In this document: positions 8,086-15,355 of the stretch, one piece after another | Layout of the letters: each line of letters begins with the position of its first letter | Numbering within the stretch: position 1 is the stretch's first letter | Assembly (NCBI GenBank): GCA_016928995.1 | Contig: JAFGJS010000083.1 | Span: 1-55,547, forward strand | Reading direction: 5' to 3' | DNA from: Candidatus Sumerlaeota bacterium | GTDB lineage: Bacteria > Sumerlaeota > Sumerlaeia > JAFGJS01 | Length of the DNA stretch: 55,547 nt | Made by a program: the position numbers and the translations under genes | The notes under the pieces: generated by a model | The model's input: only the letters and a program-made list of their open reading frames with translations | Database searches by the model: none | Told to the model about the DNA's origin: nothing

Positions 8086-8658
8086 TTATGAATCCAAGTT
8101 CCGGATTTTTCGTAGTACCTGTTCGCGTTCCACGTCATATTGCGTTTTCGCGCTTTGGAATTTGCCTAAACGATTGGAGGTGGAAAAGGCGGAACTGACA
8201 ACAGCAAGAATAACGAAAACAATCATACCTAAGGGAACAAGAGTGACGAGAAATGGAGCGTTCATGGATCGCATGCCGCCGAAAATCGTCAAGGCGACGA
8301 TGCTAAAAATCGCTAAAAACACCACGCCTGCAATCACGCTAACGATTTTATTGGGCTTGCCGATGATCTCGTCGGGCATTTTGTAATCTTTGTCATCCTT
8401 GACCATATATTGCCGCTTTCCACTCTCCCATTCGCGGTCGAGCCGCTCCAGTTCGTGCTGGAGTTTGATGATCTCCAGATTCTCGTCGATTTTCTCCGTG
8501 CGCTGTTCGATTTTTTCCAGCACCTCGGTGTAGCTCGCCGATCCCTCGCGGTGTACGCTAAGCTTTGAATTGCAATAATTGCATGTCAGGAACCGGGTTG
8601 ATTCCGGAACCTCCAACGTCGCCCCGCAGTTGTTGCATTGCATACTTTGCAGCTTCAT
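8086..8658 (-). CDS. Zinc-ribbon membrane protein within the metal ABC operon
   Basis: A 190-residue protein. The N-terminus is a zinc ribbon with two CxxC pairs (CNNC and CNYC, about 18 residues apart). A coiled-coil-like segment follows (EKIEQRTEKIDENLEIIKLQ and LERLDREWESGKRQYMVK), then two membrane helices (VSVIAGVVFLAIFSIVALTI and FLVTLVPLGMIVFVILAVV), then a basic C-terminus. The start at 8658 is chosen because GAGG lies eight bases upstream; ATGs at 8664 and 8682 are too close to it or lack one. It sits between the two permease genes, 69 bp after one and 11 bp before the next, so it is probably co-transcribed. A role in metal handling is an inference from location only. Confidence 0.65.
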   Translation of the reverse strand: MKLQSMQCNNCGATLEVPESTRFLTCNYCNSKLSVHREGSASYTEVLEKIEQRTEKIDENLEIIKLQHELERLDREWESGKRQYMVKDDKDYKMPDEIIGKPNKIVSVIAGVVFLAIFSIVALTIFGGMRSMNAPFLVTLVPLGMIVFVILAVVSSAFSTSNRLGKFQSAKTQYDVEREQVLRKIRNLDS

Positions 8659-8727
8659 TGACATCGCCTCGATTAAGTTCATTGCATCTTTCGCCCATTA
8701 GACAAGCAAAAGGGGTTATGGTTCCAG

Positions 8728-9849
8728 TCATCCTCTCGACGGCTGCATCAATTCCGCGGCGCGCGACACGCCCTCGGGCGTCAGCGCCCAGCGATGCGAA
8801 TTCACCCGGACGGCCCAGCCTTGCCGGGCCAGCTGCTCCATGACGCTGTTCGCCGGAAGCCGGCCGAACGCGCCCAGCACGCGCACGTCATGGCCATGCT
8901 CGTGCAGCGGATCCTCAAGCCGCGCCAGGTTGACCAGCACGGTCTCCGCGCGCATGGACCGGCGATGGCGGTAGTCGCGCACCCAGGCCCACAGCAACCC
9001 GCGGTTCGGCGCGAACAGCAGCGACACCATCACGATGACGCTGACGTAGATCACAATCGTCGGTCCAGTGGGCAGGTCGTCCACCTGGCTGCTGTGAATC
9101 GCTCCGGCCACGCCGCTGAATGCGCCGAACGCCGCCGCGAGGAAAACCATCCGCCCCATCCGGTCGGTCCATTGCCGGGCGGAAGCCGCCGGGGCGATCA
9201 GCATCGCGCTCATCAGCACCACGCCTACGGTCTGAAGGCCGATGACGATGGAGAGCACGATCAGCGTGGTCAGCAGCACGTCCATCACGCGCACCGGGAT
9301 GCCGCTGCAATGCGCGAAATCCGGATCGAACGAGAGCAGTTTGAACTGCTTCCAGAACAACGCGATGATGAGCAACGCAACGACGCCAATCGTCGCAATT
9401 TTCGTCACGTCCGAGGCGATCAGCGTGGACGCGCTGCCCCAGAGGAATTTATTCAAGCCCGCTTTGTTTCCGGAGGGCATGTTCTTGATCACCGTGAGCA
9501 GCACCGTGCCGAAGCCGAAGAAGACGGAAAGCACAATCCCTTGCGCGGAGTCCTGCTTGATGCGCGTACGACGCACGATCAGCATCACCAGCAGCGCGCC
9601 GATCCATCCGGCGAGTCCGCCGCCGGCCACAAGCAGCAGCAGCGGATCCTTGCTCAGCGTAAGCATGAAGACGAGGCAGATGCCGGGCAGCGCCGCGTGC
9701 GACATGGCGTCGCCCAACAGACTCTGCTTGCGCAGCAGCGCGAAAGACCCCAGCGCGCCCGCGATCAAACCCAGCGATCCCGCGCCCAGCGCCACGGTGC
9801 GCAGGGTGTAATCGAACAGCAGGTCATGTAATATTTGTCCGATGTTCAT
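8728..9849 (-). CDS. Metal ABC transporter permease with C-terminal winged-helix-like tail
   Basis: ABC-3 family inner-membrane permease, 373 residues. Landmarks are LLRKQSLLGDAMSHAALPGI, KQDSAQGIVLSVFFGFGTVL and GVVLMSAMLIAPAASARQW. About eight or nine membrane helices occupy residues 15-290. The final 80 residues form a soluble domain resembling a winged helix (VMEQLARQGWAVRVNSHRW ... LTPEGVSRAAELM). The start codon ATG overlaps the stop codon of the ATPase gene (ATGA), so the two are translationally coupled. It acts with the ATPase at 9846-10631, the second permease and the lipoprotein at 11135-12088. Mn or Zn is the likely substrate. Confidence 0.9.
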   Translation of the reverse strand: MNIGQILHDLLFDYTLRTVALGAGSLGLIAGALGSFALLRKQSLLGDAMSHAALPGICLVFMLTLSKDPLLLLVAGGGLAGWIGALLVMLIVRRTRIKQDSAQGIVLSVFFGFGTVLLTVIKNMPSGNKAGLNKFLWGSASTLIASDVTKIATIGVVALLIIALFWKQFKLLSFDPDFAHCSGIPVRVMDVLLTTLIVLSIVIGLQTVGVVLMSAMLIAPAASARQWTDRMGRMVFLAAAFGAFSGVAGAIHSSQVDDLPTGPTIVIYVSVIVMVSLLFAPNRGLLWAWVRDYRHRRSMRAETVLVNLARLEDPLHEHGHDVRVLGAFGRLPANSVMEQLARQGWAVRVNSHRWALTPEGVSRAAELMQPSRG

Positions 9850-10631
9850 TGTGCGTCCGCCCGTAAACCTTTGTTCAAATAAGCCGAACGCCCACCGTAG
9901 GTCTTCTGTACGTTTTCCAGGCTCATCACTTCTTCGACCGGCCCGAGCGCCACTCCGCGCACGTTGAGCAGCAGCGCCCAGTCGAAATATTCCTTCAGCG
10001 TCTCCAGGTCGTGATGGACTACGATGACCGTCTTGCCCTGAGCGCGCAGTTCCTGCATGAGCTGGATGATCGCCCGTTCCGTCGCGGCGTCCACCCCGGC
10101 GAAAGGCTCGTCCATGAAGTACACCTCGGCGTCCTGAATCAAGGAGCGCGCGAGGAAAACACGCTGTTGCTGTCCGCCGGAAAGCTGGCTGATCTGGCGC
10201 CGGGCGAAATCCGCCATGCCGACCTTTTCCAGGCACTCGATCGCGCGATTCCGGTCCTCCGCGCCGGGGCGTTTGAACCAGCCCAGCCGGCCGTAGCGGC
10301 CCATGATCACGACATCGAGCGAGGTCGTGGGGAAATCCCAGTCCACGCTGCCGCGCTGGGGAACGTAACTCACCAAGTGCCGCTGTTCAGGATACGGCTT
10401 GCCGAGAATCAGCACGCGGCCCGCCGCCGGAGTCAGCAATCCGAGCACGGCCTTGATGAACGTCGATTTTCCCGCGCCGTTCGGTCCGACGATGGCGAGC
10501 ATCTTGCCTGACGGGAGCTGCACGTCCACGTCCCAGAGCACCGGCCGCTCATGATAGGCCACGGTCAAGTCCGCGACGTCGAGCGCCAAATCAGGATTCG
10601 GCGCAGTTGGATGATCAGGTGGGTAAGTCAT
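9846..10631 (-). CDS. Metal ABC transporter ATP-binding protein (MntB/TroB type)
   Basis: A 261-residue cytoplasmic ATPase powering metal uptake. It has Walker A GPNGAGKST, Q-loop YVPQRGSVDWDFP (the WDFP after the Q-loop is typical of the Mn/Zn family), signature LSGGQQQRVFLARSL, Walker B VYFMDEPFAGVD and switch His VVHHD. The stop overlaps the permease ATG. Upstream, the operon is interrupted by a repeat-bracketed GxxExxY pseudogene (10652-11130), which separates this gene from the binding-protein gene on the same strand. Confidence 0.94.
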   Translation of the reverse strand: MTYPPDHPTAPNPDLALDVADLTVAYHERPVLWDVDVQLPSGKMLAIVGPNGAGKSTFIKAVLGLLTPAAGRVLILGKPYPEQRHLVSYVPQRGSVDWDFPTTSLDVVIMGRYGRLGWFKRPGAEDRNRAIECLEKVGMADFARRQISQLSGGQQQRVFLARSLIQDAEVYFMDEPFAGVDAATERAIIQLMQELRAQGKTVIVVHHDLETLKEYFDWALLLNVRGVALGPVEEVMSLENVQKTYGGRSAYLNKGLRADAQ

Positions 10632-10651
10632 AATATTTCCACGAATGTAAA

Positions 10652-11130
10652 TTAACGCAAAGCCGCAAAGGCGCTAAGATGCAAAGTATTTTAAAAAAAA
10701 TTATAAATTGTTCACTACACGATGAATTCCATCTTTCACCAATTGTTCTCCGAAATTGATGACCATCCCTAATTTTAATTTCGATAGCCGTAAATAAGTT
10801 AGAACTTGCGTTTCAAATATGGATTTGTATTACGTTGTCGCCTTGCATTCCACAATGACTTTTCCCTGGATCAATAGGTCCAGACGCAATTGGGAATCTA
10901 ATAGATTTCCTTTGTATTCAACGGGAATGACGACTTGACGCTCAACTTTCAATCCTCGCATTTGTAATTCAGTGAAGAGCGCCTCTTCATATACACTCTC
11001 TAACAATCCAGGACCACCCAGAGTACGGTGAACCTCAATTGCAGCATCAACAATAATTTTTACTTAACGCATCTTCATCTTTCATACTTCATTCTCTGCG
11101 TCTTTGCGTCTCTGCGCCTCTGCGTTGAAT
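10652..11130 (-). mobile_element. Cassette-like unit A: inverted microrepeat arms around a GxxExxY pseudogene
   Basis: The left arm (10652-10686) and right arm (11094-11130) are inverted and made of degenerate 8-bp units of the ACGCAAAG / GCGCAGAG type. The right arm ends directly before the pseudogene ATG at 11092, and the left arm begins about 15 bp after its stop. On the other side, the right arm ends four bases from the stop codon of the metal-binding lipoprotein gene (11135). The unit interrupts the metal ABC operon while keeping the host strand direction. No transposase is present. Confidence 0.65.
10701..11092 (-). pseudogene. GxxExxY (PDDEXK_3-like) pseudogene, frameshift and in-frame stop
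   Basis: Read on the minus strand, the degraded frame gives AAIEVHRTLGGPGLLESVYE, which contains the GxxExxY motif as GLLESVY. It continues with RLDLLIQGKVIVECKATT and the C-terminal LTYLRLSKLKLGMVINFGE. These are hallmarks of the GxxExxY family (nuclease-fold-like PDDEXK_3; function unproven). A TAA interrupts the frame right after ECKATT, and the region near the ATG (11090-11092) is in another frame with a stop before VKIIVDAAIEV. At least two inactivating changes are therefore present. It is clearly more AT-rich than the surrounding transporter genes. Confidence 0.8.
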
Positions 11131-11134
11131 CGGT

Positions 11135-12088
11135 TCATTCCGTTTCAGGCGTTTTCAGGGCGTTGACGATGGTGTCGATGTTATGCTTGACCATGCCGAT
11201 GTACGTCCCGCCTTCCGTGCCGGCCTCGCCGAGGGCGTCGGAAAAAAGCTCGCCGCCGACCTTGACCTCCCAGCCCAACGCCCGCACTGCTTCCGTCACG
11301 GCGCGGATATTGCGTTCGGGCACGGAAGATTCGATGAAAATCGCACGGATTTTATTTTCAGCGACGAACTTCGCCAAATCCTGCACGTCCTTCGTGCCTG
11401 CTTCAGCCTCGGTGCTGATGCCCTGCAAGCCCATGACCTTGAAGCCGTATGCGCGGCCGAAATAGCGAAAGGCGTCGTGCGCCGTGATCAGAATCCGCTG
11501 CTGCTCCGGCAGTTCCGCCGCTTTGTCCTGCACGTATTGATGGAGCTCGGCCAGTTGCTCCAGATACGCCTCGGCGCGTTGTTTGAATTCCTCCGCGTGC
11601 TCCGGCTCCATTGCGCATAGCGTGCCGCTTACCGCGCGCACAGTCTCCATCCAAAGCGGCACGTCGAACCAGATATGCGGATCATGGTAGCCCGAGACAT
11701 TATCCACAGTAAGTAATTTGTCTTCCGGAATCCCCTGCGTGACCGTGGTCACCCGTTTTGAATCAGCCAGTTTCTCCAGCACATCGCCCATCTTGGCTTC
11801 CAGGTGCAGACCATTGTAAAAAATCACGTCAGCGCGCGACATCTTGCGCAAGTCGCCCGCGCTGGCCTTATAGGAATGCGGATCGACGCCCGCGCCCATC
11901 AAGCCAATCGCCTCCACGCGGTCGCCGCCGATGATGGTGATGGCGTCGTTAATCTGGCCAATGGTGGAAACGGCTTGAATTTTTTCGATTTTCCGTGCGC
12001 CGGAAGGCGAGGTATCGCCGCAGCCGCACAGGGCGATGACGCCTGTCAGCAGCATTGCGAAGAGAACAATATGCTTCATGCGAGTCAT
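11135..12088 (-). CDS. Metal ABC transporter substrate-binding lipoprotein (TroA/MntA type)
   Basis: Periplasmic, membrane-anchored metal-binding protein, 317 residues. The N-terminus MTRMKHIVLFAMLLTGVIAL is followed by a lipobox cysteine (LCGCGD). Probable metal ligands are the His in GVDPHSYKAS, the His in YHDPHIWFD, the His in ITAHDAFRYFGRAYGF and an acidic residue near GGELFSDALGEAGTEGG. This His-His-His-Asp pattern resembles TroA, fitting Mn or Zn. The ATG at 12088 lies eight bases after AGGAAAGG; longer in-frame starts are unlikely because of the signal peptide. It is the first gene of the transporter operon. Its stop codon is adjacent to the right arm of cassette A. Confidence 0.9.
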   Translation of the reverse strand: MTRMKHIVLFAMLLTGVIALCGCGDTSPSGARKIEKIQAVSTIGQINDAITIIGGDRVEAIGLMGAGVDPHSYKASAGDLRKMSRADVIFYNGLHLEAKMGDVLEKLADSKRVTTVTQGIPEDKLLTVDNVSGYHDPHIWFDVPLWMETVRAVSGTLCAMEPEHAEEFKQRAEAYLEQLAELHQYVQDKAAELPEQQRILITAHDAFRYFGRAYGFKVMGLQGISTEAEAGTKDVQDLAKFVAENKIRAIFIESSVPERNIRAVTEAVRALGWEVKVGGELFSDALGEAGTEGGTYIGMVKHNIDTIVNALKTPETE

Positions 12089-12177
12089 ACCAACAGCCTT
12101 TCCTGTGCTGCTTATACCGATTGATGCCGCATTTCTAACATGCGCCTTCAAGACTTGCAACCCTGTTGATGATAATT

Positions 12178-12211
12178 TGTTATGAACGATCTTTTCGAAT
12201 TTCATGTAACA
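12178..12211. promoter_or_regulatory. Possible operator upstream of the metal transporter operon
   Basis: An imperfect inverted repeat, TGTTATGAA (12178-12186) and TTCATGTAACA (12201-12211), lies in the divergent region between the metal-binding protein and the sigma-factor gene, about 90-120 bases before the transporter start. A Zur/MntR/Fur-type site is conceivable, but the sequence does not match a known consensus closely. Confidence 0.2.
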
Positions 12212-12326
12212 TTGCTCCGGCGCCGCATCTAAGCAGTGAACACATCCGGCGATTATACCGGCGAAATGGAGTTGACGAAACAGCCCGAATCGTCTGCAAT
12301 GCAGGAAATGCAAGCGAGGCCGGGCC

Positions 12327-13070
12327 ATGAGCGAGTCGGAGCAAATCCTGAGTGAAATCAGCGCAGCGCGGCGCGATGGACGTCGCGAGGATTTCCTCAA
12401 AGGCGTGAATGCGCTGGTGAATCAACACCGCAACTGGCTGGAGTATCGCTTCGGCTACGACGAGAGCGTGGAGGACGGGCTGCAACAGGCGGTGGTGAAG
12501 GCGATAGAGGCGGCGGATTTCGATGCGATCCTGCATCCCGACGCCTACTTCAAGCAAGTGGCGGAGAATTACATCCGCACGGAGCGGCGCAAGCGCAATC
12601 GCGCCGAGTCGCTCGACGCGCTGGAAGAGGCGGCGTTCGAGCCGTCCGATCCCGCTCAGAATGATGATCCGCGAGAACGGATGATCATCGAGGAAAACGC
12701 GACGCTGTTGCGCAGGCTCGACCTCCCCGGATTGATGGCCGGGGCGCGCAGGGCGCTGGAGCGGAAATCCGAATTGCAGGCGTACCTGCTGCAACGCCGC
12801 GCGGACGTTGAAAAAGTTTCTTACTCCGCGCTGGCGGAGGAACTGGGAATGAAGACCGACACGCGCAGCCTGACGCGGCTCCGCGTGCAGCATGTGCGGG
12901 CCAAGCAGAATTACAACGCGCTGTTCGTCGAGGCGTTTCGCCGCAAAGCCGGGAAGGAACAGGAAGAATGCGAATCCGCGTTCCGGCATTATCTCTGCAA
13001 CATGGAGCGATACCCGCCCCTCGACGAACTTGGTTCGGACGCGGGCGCGACGGCAGGAGGAGAATCATGA
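12327..13070 (+). CDS. ECF-like sigma-70 family factor
   Basis: A 247-residue protein resembling extracytoplasmic-function sigma factors. Residues of about 20-100 form a region-2-like helix bundle with the basic run YFKQVAENYIRTERRKRNRA followed by SLDALEE, typical of ECF region 2.3-2.4. The C-terminal part (SYSALAEELGMKTDTRSLTR) could be the region-4 helix-turn-helix, but it lacks the usual LPxxxR motif, and a longer, charged tail follows. It would direct RNA polymerase to a small regulon. Its stop overlaps the ATG of the next gene (ATGA), so it is probably coupled to a partner that may act as anti-sigma factor. GAGG precedes the ATG. Confidence 0.6.
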   Translation: MSESEQILSEISAARRDGRREDFLKGVNALVNQHRNWLEYRFGYDESVEDGLQQAVVKAIEAADFDAILHPDAYFKQVAENYIRTERRKRNRAESLDALEEAAFEPSDPAQNDDPRERMIIEENATLLRRLDLPGLMAGARRALERKSELQAYLLQRRADVEKVSYSALAEELGMKTDTRSLTRLRVQHVRAKQNYNALFVEAFRRKAGKEQEECESAFRHYLCNMERYPPLDELGSDAGATAGGES

Positions 13071-13636
13071 ACAACTCTTCATTCGATAAATGGGTGAACA
13101 ACAACGCGGCCTTCGACGGCTTGCGCGAGGCTGCCTATCGCGGCGATGCGGAGTCGCACCGCAAGGCGGATGATTTCGCGCGCAAGTGCCGCGTGGAGGG
13201 CTTGCCCGGCGAACTCGACGGATTGCACGTCTGGAAATCGGCGAAGAAACTGCTCGACCGCGCGGTGGAAATGATCGCGCCGTTCCCCCTCATGGCTTAT
13301 CAACCCGCCTCGCTTGGCGCGGCGTCCGCGCTGACCGCATCGACGACAAAATACATCCCGGAGATCGGCGGCTACCTGCGCATCGAACTCACCGCGGATG
13401 ACGAGGGCGCCGTGCGGATGACGCTCTGGCTGGAGGATCATGAAGGCGCGCGTCCGGCGGAGGAATTCAGCCTCGCGGGCGAACTGGAGCCCGAAGGCCG
13501 GTCAATCGCCGCCGTCGCCGACTCGCAAGGCGCAATCACGGTCAAACTGCGCCCCGAAGCTAATCACACGCTGCTGTTCGATCTTGCCCTGGCCGGCGAA
13601 ACCATCGCCGAGGGTCTGCAGCTGTCGTTGAGTTAA
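13067..13636 (+). CDS. Hypothetical protein coupled to ECF-like sigma factor
   Basis: I do not recognise this 189-residue protein. It starts at an ATG overlapping the sigma-factor stop, with GGAGGAG just upstream, so translation is coupled. The N-terminal 75 residues are helical and charged (RKADDFARKCRVEGLPGEL). The C-terminal half is predicted beta-rich and acidic (YLRIELTADDEGAVRMTLWL). There is no membrane helix or zinc motif, so it is not a classic transmembrane or ZAS anti-sigma factor. A regulatory partner of the sigma-like protein is the simplest guess from the coupling. Confidence 0.5.
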   Translation: MNNSSFDKWVNNNAAFDGLREAAYRGDAESHRKADDFARKCRVEGLPGELDGLHVWKSAKKLLDRAVEMIAPFPLMAYQPASLGAASALTASTTKYIPEIGGYLRIELTADDEGAVRMTLWLEDHEGARPAEEFSLAGELEPEGRSIAAVADSQGAITVKLRPEANHTLLFDLALAGETIAEGLQLSLS

Positions 13637-13647
13637 CTCGGGTTTTT

Positions 13648-13830
13648 TCACTACGAAATGCACGAAATGACGCGAAAAACTACTTTACATTTTTCATTGA
13701 CGAAGCGTTCGTTTTTGACTTCTGGGTGATAACCAAAGTTAACCAGTAAACCAAGTTTCATGCCGGTTGATTTCAAGTATCGTGATCTTTGCAGTCATCT
13801 TTTCGCGTTCCTTCGCGCGTTTCGTAGTTA
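13648..13830 (-). mobile_element. Cassette-like unit B: arms around a deleted GxxExxY remnant
   Basis: Arms at 13648-13680 and 13800-13830 are inverted and made of degenerate 9-bp units (ACGAAATGC / GCGAAA types), the same arm family as unit C. The space between them is only about 120 bp and holds a C-terminal fragment of a GxxExxY gene. It starts 12 bases after the stop of the sigma-partner gene. The rest of 13831-14019 shows nothing else. Confidence 0.65.
13690..13787 (-). pseudogene. C-terminal fragment of a GxxExxY gene
   Basis: Minus-strand translation gives YLKSTGMKLGLLVNFGYHPE and then VKNERFVNEK, nearly identical to the C-terminus of the copy at 14931-15319 (YLKSTSMKLGLLVNFGHHPK ... 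YERFVNEK). Everything N-terminal of this, including the GxxExxY motif, is missing, and the arm follows almost directly. It is a deletion derivative of a once complete unit. Confidence 0.75.
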
Positions 13831-14019
13831 TGATAAAATCCGAGTGCCAACATCGCGAAGTAGCTATCTTGCCCTGGCCGGAGAGATCATCGCTGAATAT
13901 CCGCAAGCATCATGTATCTAACTTGATTAATATCAGATATATGCATGCGAAAATCCGACGCAAAGCGAGATCCTGAGTCTAATTTTATTTTGGTTTATGC
14001 GCTTTTATCAAATTTTTAT

Positions 14020-14055
14020 TTGACTTTTACCTCCTATACCATGATAATCTATTCA
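14020..14055 (+). promoter_or_regulatory. Promoter giving an apparently leaderless mRNA
   Basis: TTGACT (14020-14025), a 17-bp spacer and GATAAT (14043-14048) form a good sigma-70 promoter. Seven bases after the -10 the predicted start site coincides with the A of the DUF2089 ATG (14055). No Shine-Dalgarno precedes that ATG, so the mRNA would be leaderless or nearly so. Confidence 0.6.
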
Positions 14056-14417
14056 TGAGTCAAGCAAGAAAGAAATCCAATTGCCCTTATTGCGGCGCCG
14101 CGATGCGTCCGGTCGTCATGGCCTGCGACAGCTGCCAGGTGGAAATCCGGGGACGATTCCGGCAAACGCTGTTTTCCCGTTTGCCCATGGAGGATCTGGA
14201 GTTCCTTGAGCGCTATCTCCTGGCGGAATTCAGCATCAAGGCGTTGGCCGAAAAATCCGGATTGGGATATGTCGCTATTCGAAACCGTCTGGATCGCGCC
14301 ATCGAGTCGTATCGCAAGCTCCTCGGCAACGAAGACGCCAAACGCGCCATTCTGGATCAATTGGATCGAGGTGAAATCTCGGCCGAAGCGGCAGCGGAGG
14401 CTCTGGAAAGGTTGTGA
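14055..14417 (+). CDS. DUF2089 family protein
   Basis: A 120-residue protein with an N-terminal zinc ribbon (CPYC and CDSC) and a helical domain (LPMEDLEFLERYLLAEFSIK ... EKSGLGYVAIRNRLDR) that resembles a helix-turn-helix. It matches the DUF2089 family, small putative transcription regulators. The C-terminal segment ILDQLDRGEISAEAAAEALE looks like the short SHOCT-like motif often found in this family. It precedes a SHOCT-membrane protein gene by four bases, so the two form an operon and may act together. The start is fixed by the promoter at 14020-14048. Confidence 0.8.
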   Translation: MSQARKKSNCPYCGAAMRPVVMACDSCQVEIRGRFRQTLFSRLPMEDLEFLERYLLAEFSIKALAEKSGLGYVAIRNRLDRAIESYRKLLGNEDAKRAILDQLDRGEISAEAAAEALERL

Positions 14418-14421
14418 CAAA

Positions 14422-14895
14422 ATGGAATCATCGGACGTTTCATCGCAGGAAAAACTCGACCGTCTATTTGCTGAGAAAAAAATCACGCAGGCGGAGTATG
14501 AGCGGCTGCAGCGATCGCTCGCAGGAGGCGCGAGCAATGTCGAGGATGAAAAATCCATCGAGGATCAAAGACCGGTGGAACGCAGCAAGCAGCTGCCCTG
14601 GCAGGTGTGGTTGAGCATCGGCATACTGACGGTCGCGGGATTCATGCAGTTCGCGCTATTAATCGGCAAACAACCACTAGCTGCGATCATCATCGTCGCG
14701 ATCAGCATTCCGATGATCTACGGGCTTTATCACAAGCACCGCTGGGCGTTCATCGTGTTTATTGTCTTTTGCCTGATCTCCATCATCGGAGTGTTCAAGA
14801 ATCCAATCGCCGTTCTGTTGAATCTCATCTTCGGCTTCATCTTGTTCACGGCGCATCCATATTTCTTCAGCAAAAGAGACATTTCTATTCCGTGA
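14422..14895 (+). CDS. SHOCT-domain membrane protein
   Basis: A 157-residue protein. The N-terminal 30 residues form a SHOCT-like motif (EKLDRLFAEKKITQAEYERL). After a charged linker come three to four membrane helices (VWLSIGILTVAGFMQFALLI, LAAIIIVAISIPMIYGLYH, AFIVFIVFCLISIIGVF, AVLLNLIFGFILFTAH). The ATG at 14422 follows the DUF2089 stop by four bases, with only a weak ribosome site, which suggests coupling. SHOCT motifs probably mediate oligomerisation. The function is unknown; a membrane-linked regulator working with DUF2089 is plausible. Confidence 0.65.
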   Translation: MESSDVSSQEKLDRLFAEKKITQAEYERLQRSLAGGASNVEDEKSIEDQRPVERSKQLPWQVWLSIGILTVAGFMQFALLIGKQPLAAIIIVAISIPMIYGLYHKHRWAFIVFIVFCLISIIGVFKNPIAVLLNLIFGFILFTAHPYFFSKRDISIP

Positions 14896-14896
14896 A

Positions 14897-15355
14897 AAAC
14901 TACGAAATGCGCGAAAGTTCGCGAAAAGGTTTATTGTTTTTCATTGACGAAGCGTTCGTATTCGATTTTGGGATGATGACCGAAATTGACCAGCAGACCG
15001 AGTTTCATGCTGGTTGATTTCAGGTAATTGATGATTTGGGCGCGATGTTCGTCCGCGATATTTTTCACGGCTTTGATTTCGAGGATGATTTTATCGAAAC
15101 AGAAGAAATCCGGCTTGTAGGTCTGCTTCAGTTCTCTGCCCTTATATTGCAGTTTGAGTTCCTTTTGTTCTTCAAACGGAATCCCAGCCTGCGTCAATTC
15201 CATACTCAAGCATTCCTGGTAAACAGCTTCCAAAAAACCACTCCCCTTCCCTTATAAACCTCAAAGCAAGCCCCAATAATTCGATAACTCTCCTCTTTAT
15301 AAACAATTCTATTCTCCATATTTTTTTTCGCGCCTTTTCGTATTTTTCGTAGTTA
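14897..15355 (-). mobile_element. Cassette-like unit C: inverted microrepeat arms around a GxxExxY gene
   Basis: Left arm 14897-14929 and right arm 15321-15355 are inverted and built of degenerate 9-bp ACGAAATGC-type units. The right arm ends one base before the ORF's ATG (15317-15319), and the left arm begins one base after its stop (14931). The outer end of the right arm contains the TAA used as the stop codon of purD (15353-15355). The left arm starts just after the SHOCT gene. The unit is therefore packed exactly between two host genes. Confidence 0.7.
14931..15319 (-). pseudogene. GxxExxY (PDDEXK_3-like) gene with one-base frameshift
   Basis: From the ATG at 15319 the frame reads MENRIVYKEESYRIIGACFE then VYKGRG and shifts. 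The +1 frame then continues GFLEAVYQECLSMELTQAG, with the GxxExxY motif as GFLEAVY, DFFCFDKIILEIKAVK with nuclease-like D...E-x-K residues, and a C-terminus of YLKSTSMKLGLLVNFGHHP. A single missing base just before the motif accounts for the break, so it is either a fresh pseudogene or an assembly error. An internal start near 15233 would give only 100 residues, lacking the N-terminus. The biochemical function of the family is unproven; the PDDEXK_3 assignment suggests a nuclease fold. Confidence 0.85.

Noticed and set aside
12180-12989. A minus-strand frame opposite the sigma-factor gene
   Set aside because: Antisense shadow; the plus-strand gene has a coupled downstream partner and sigma-like motifs.
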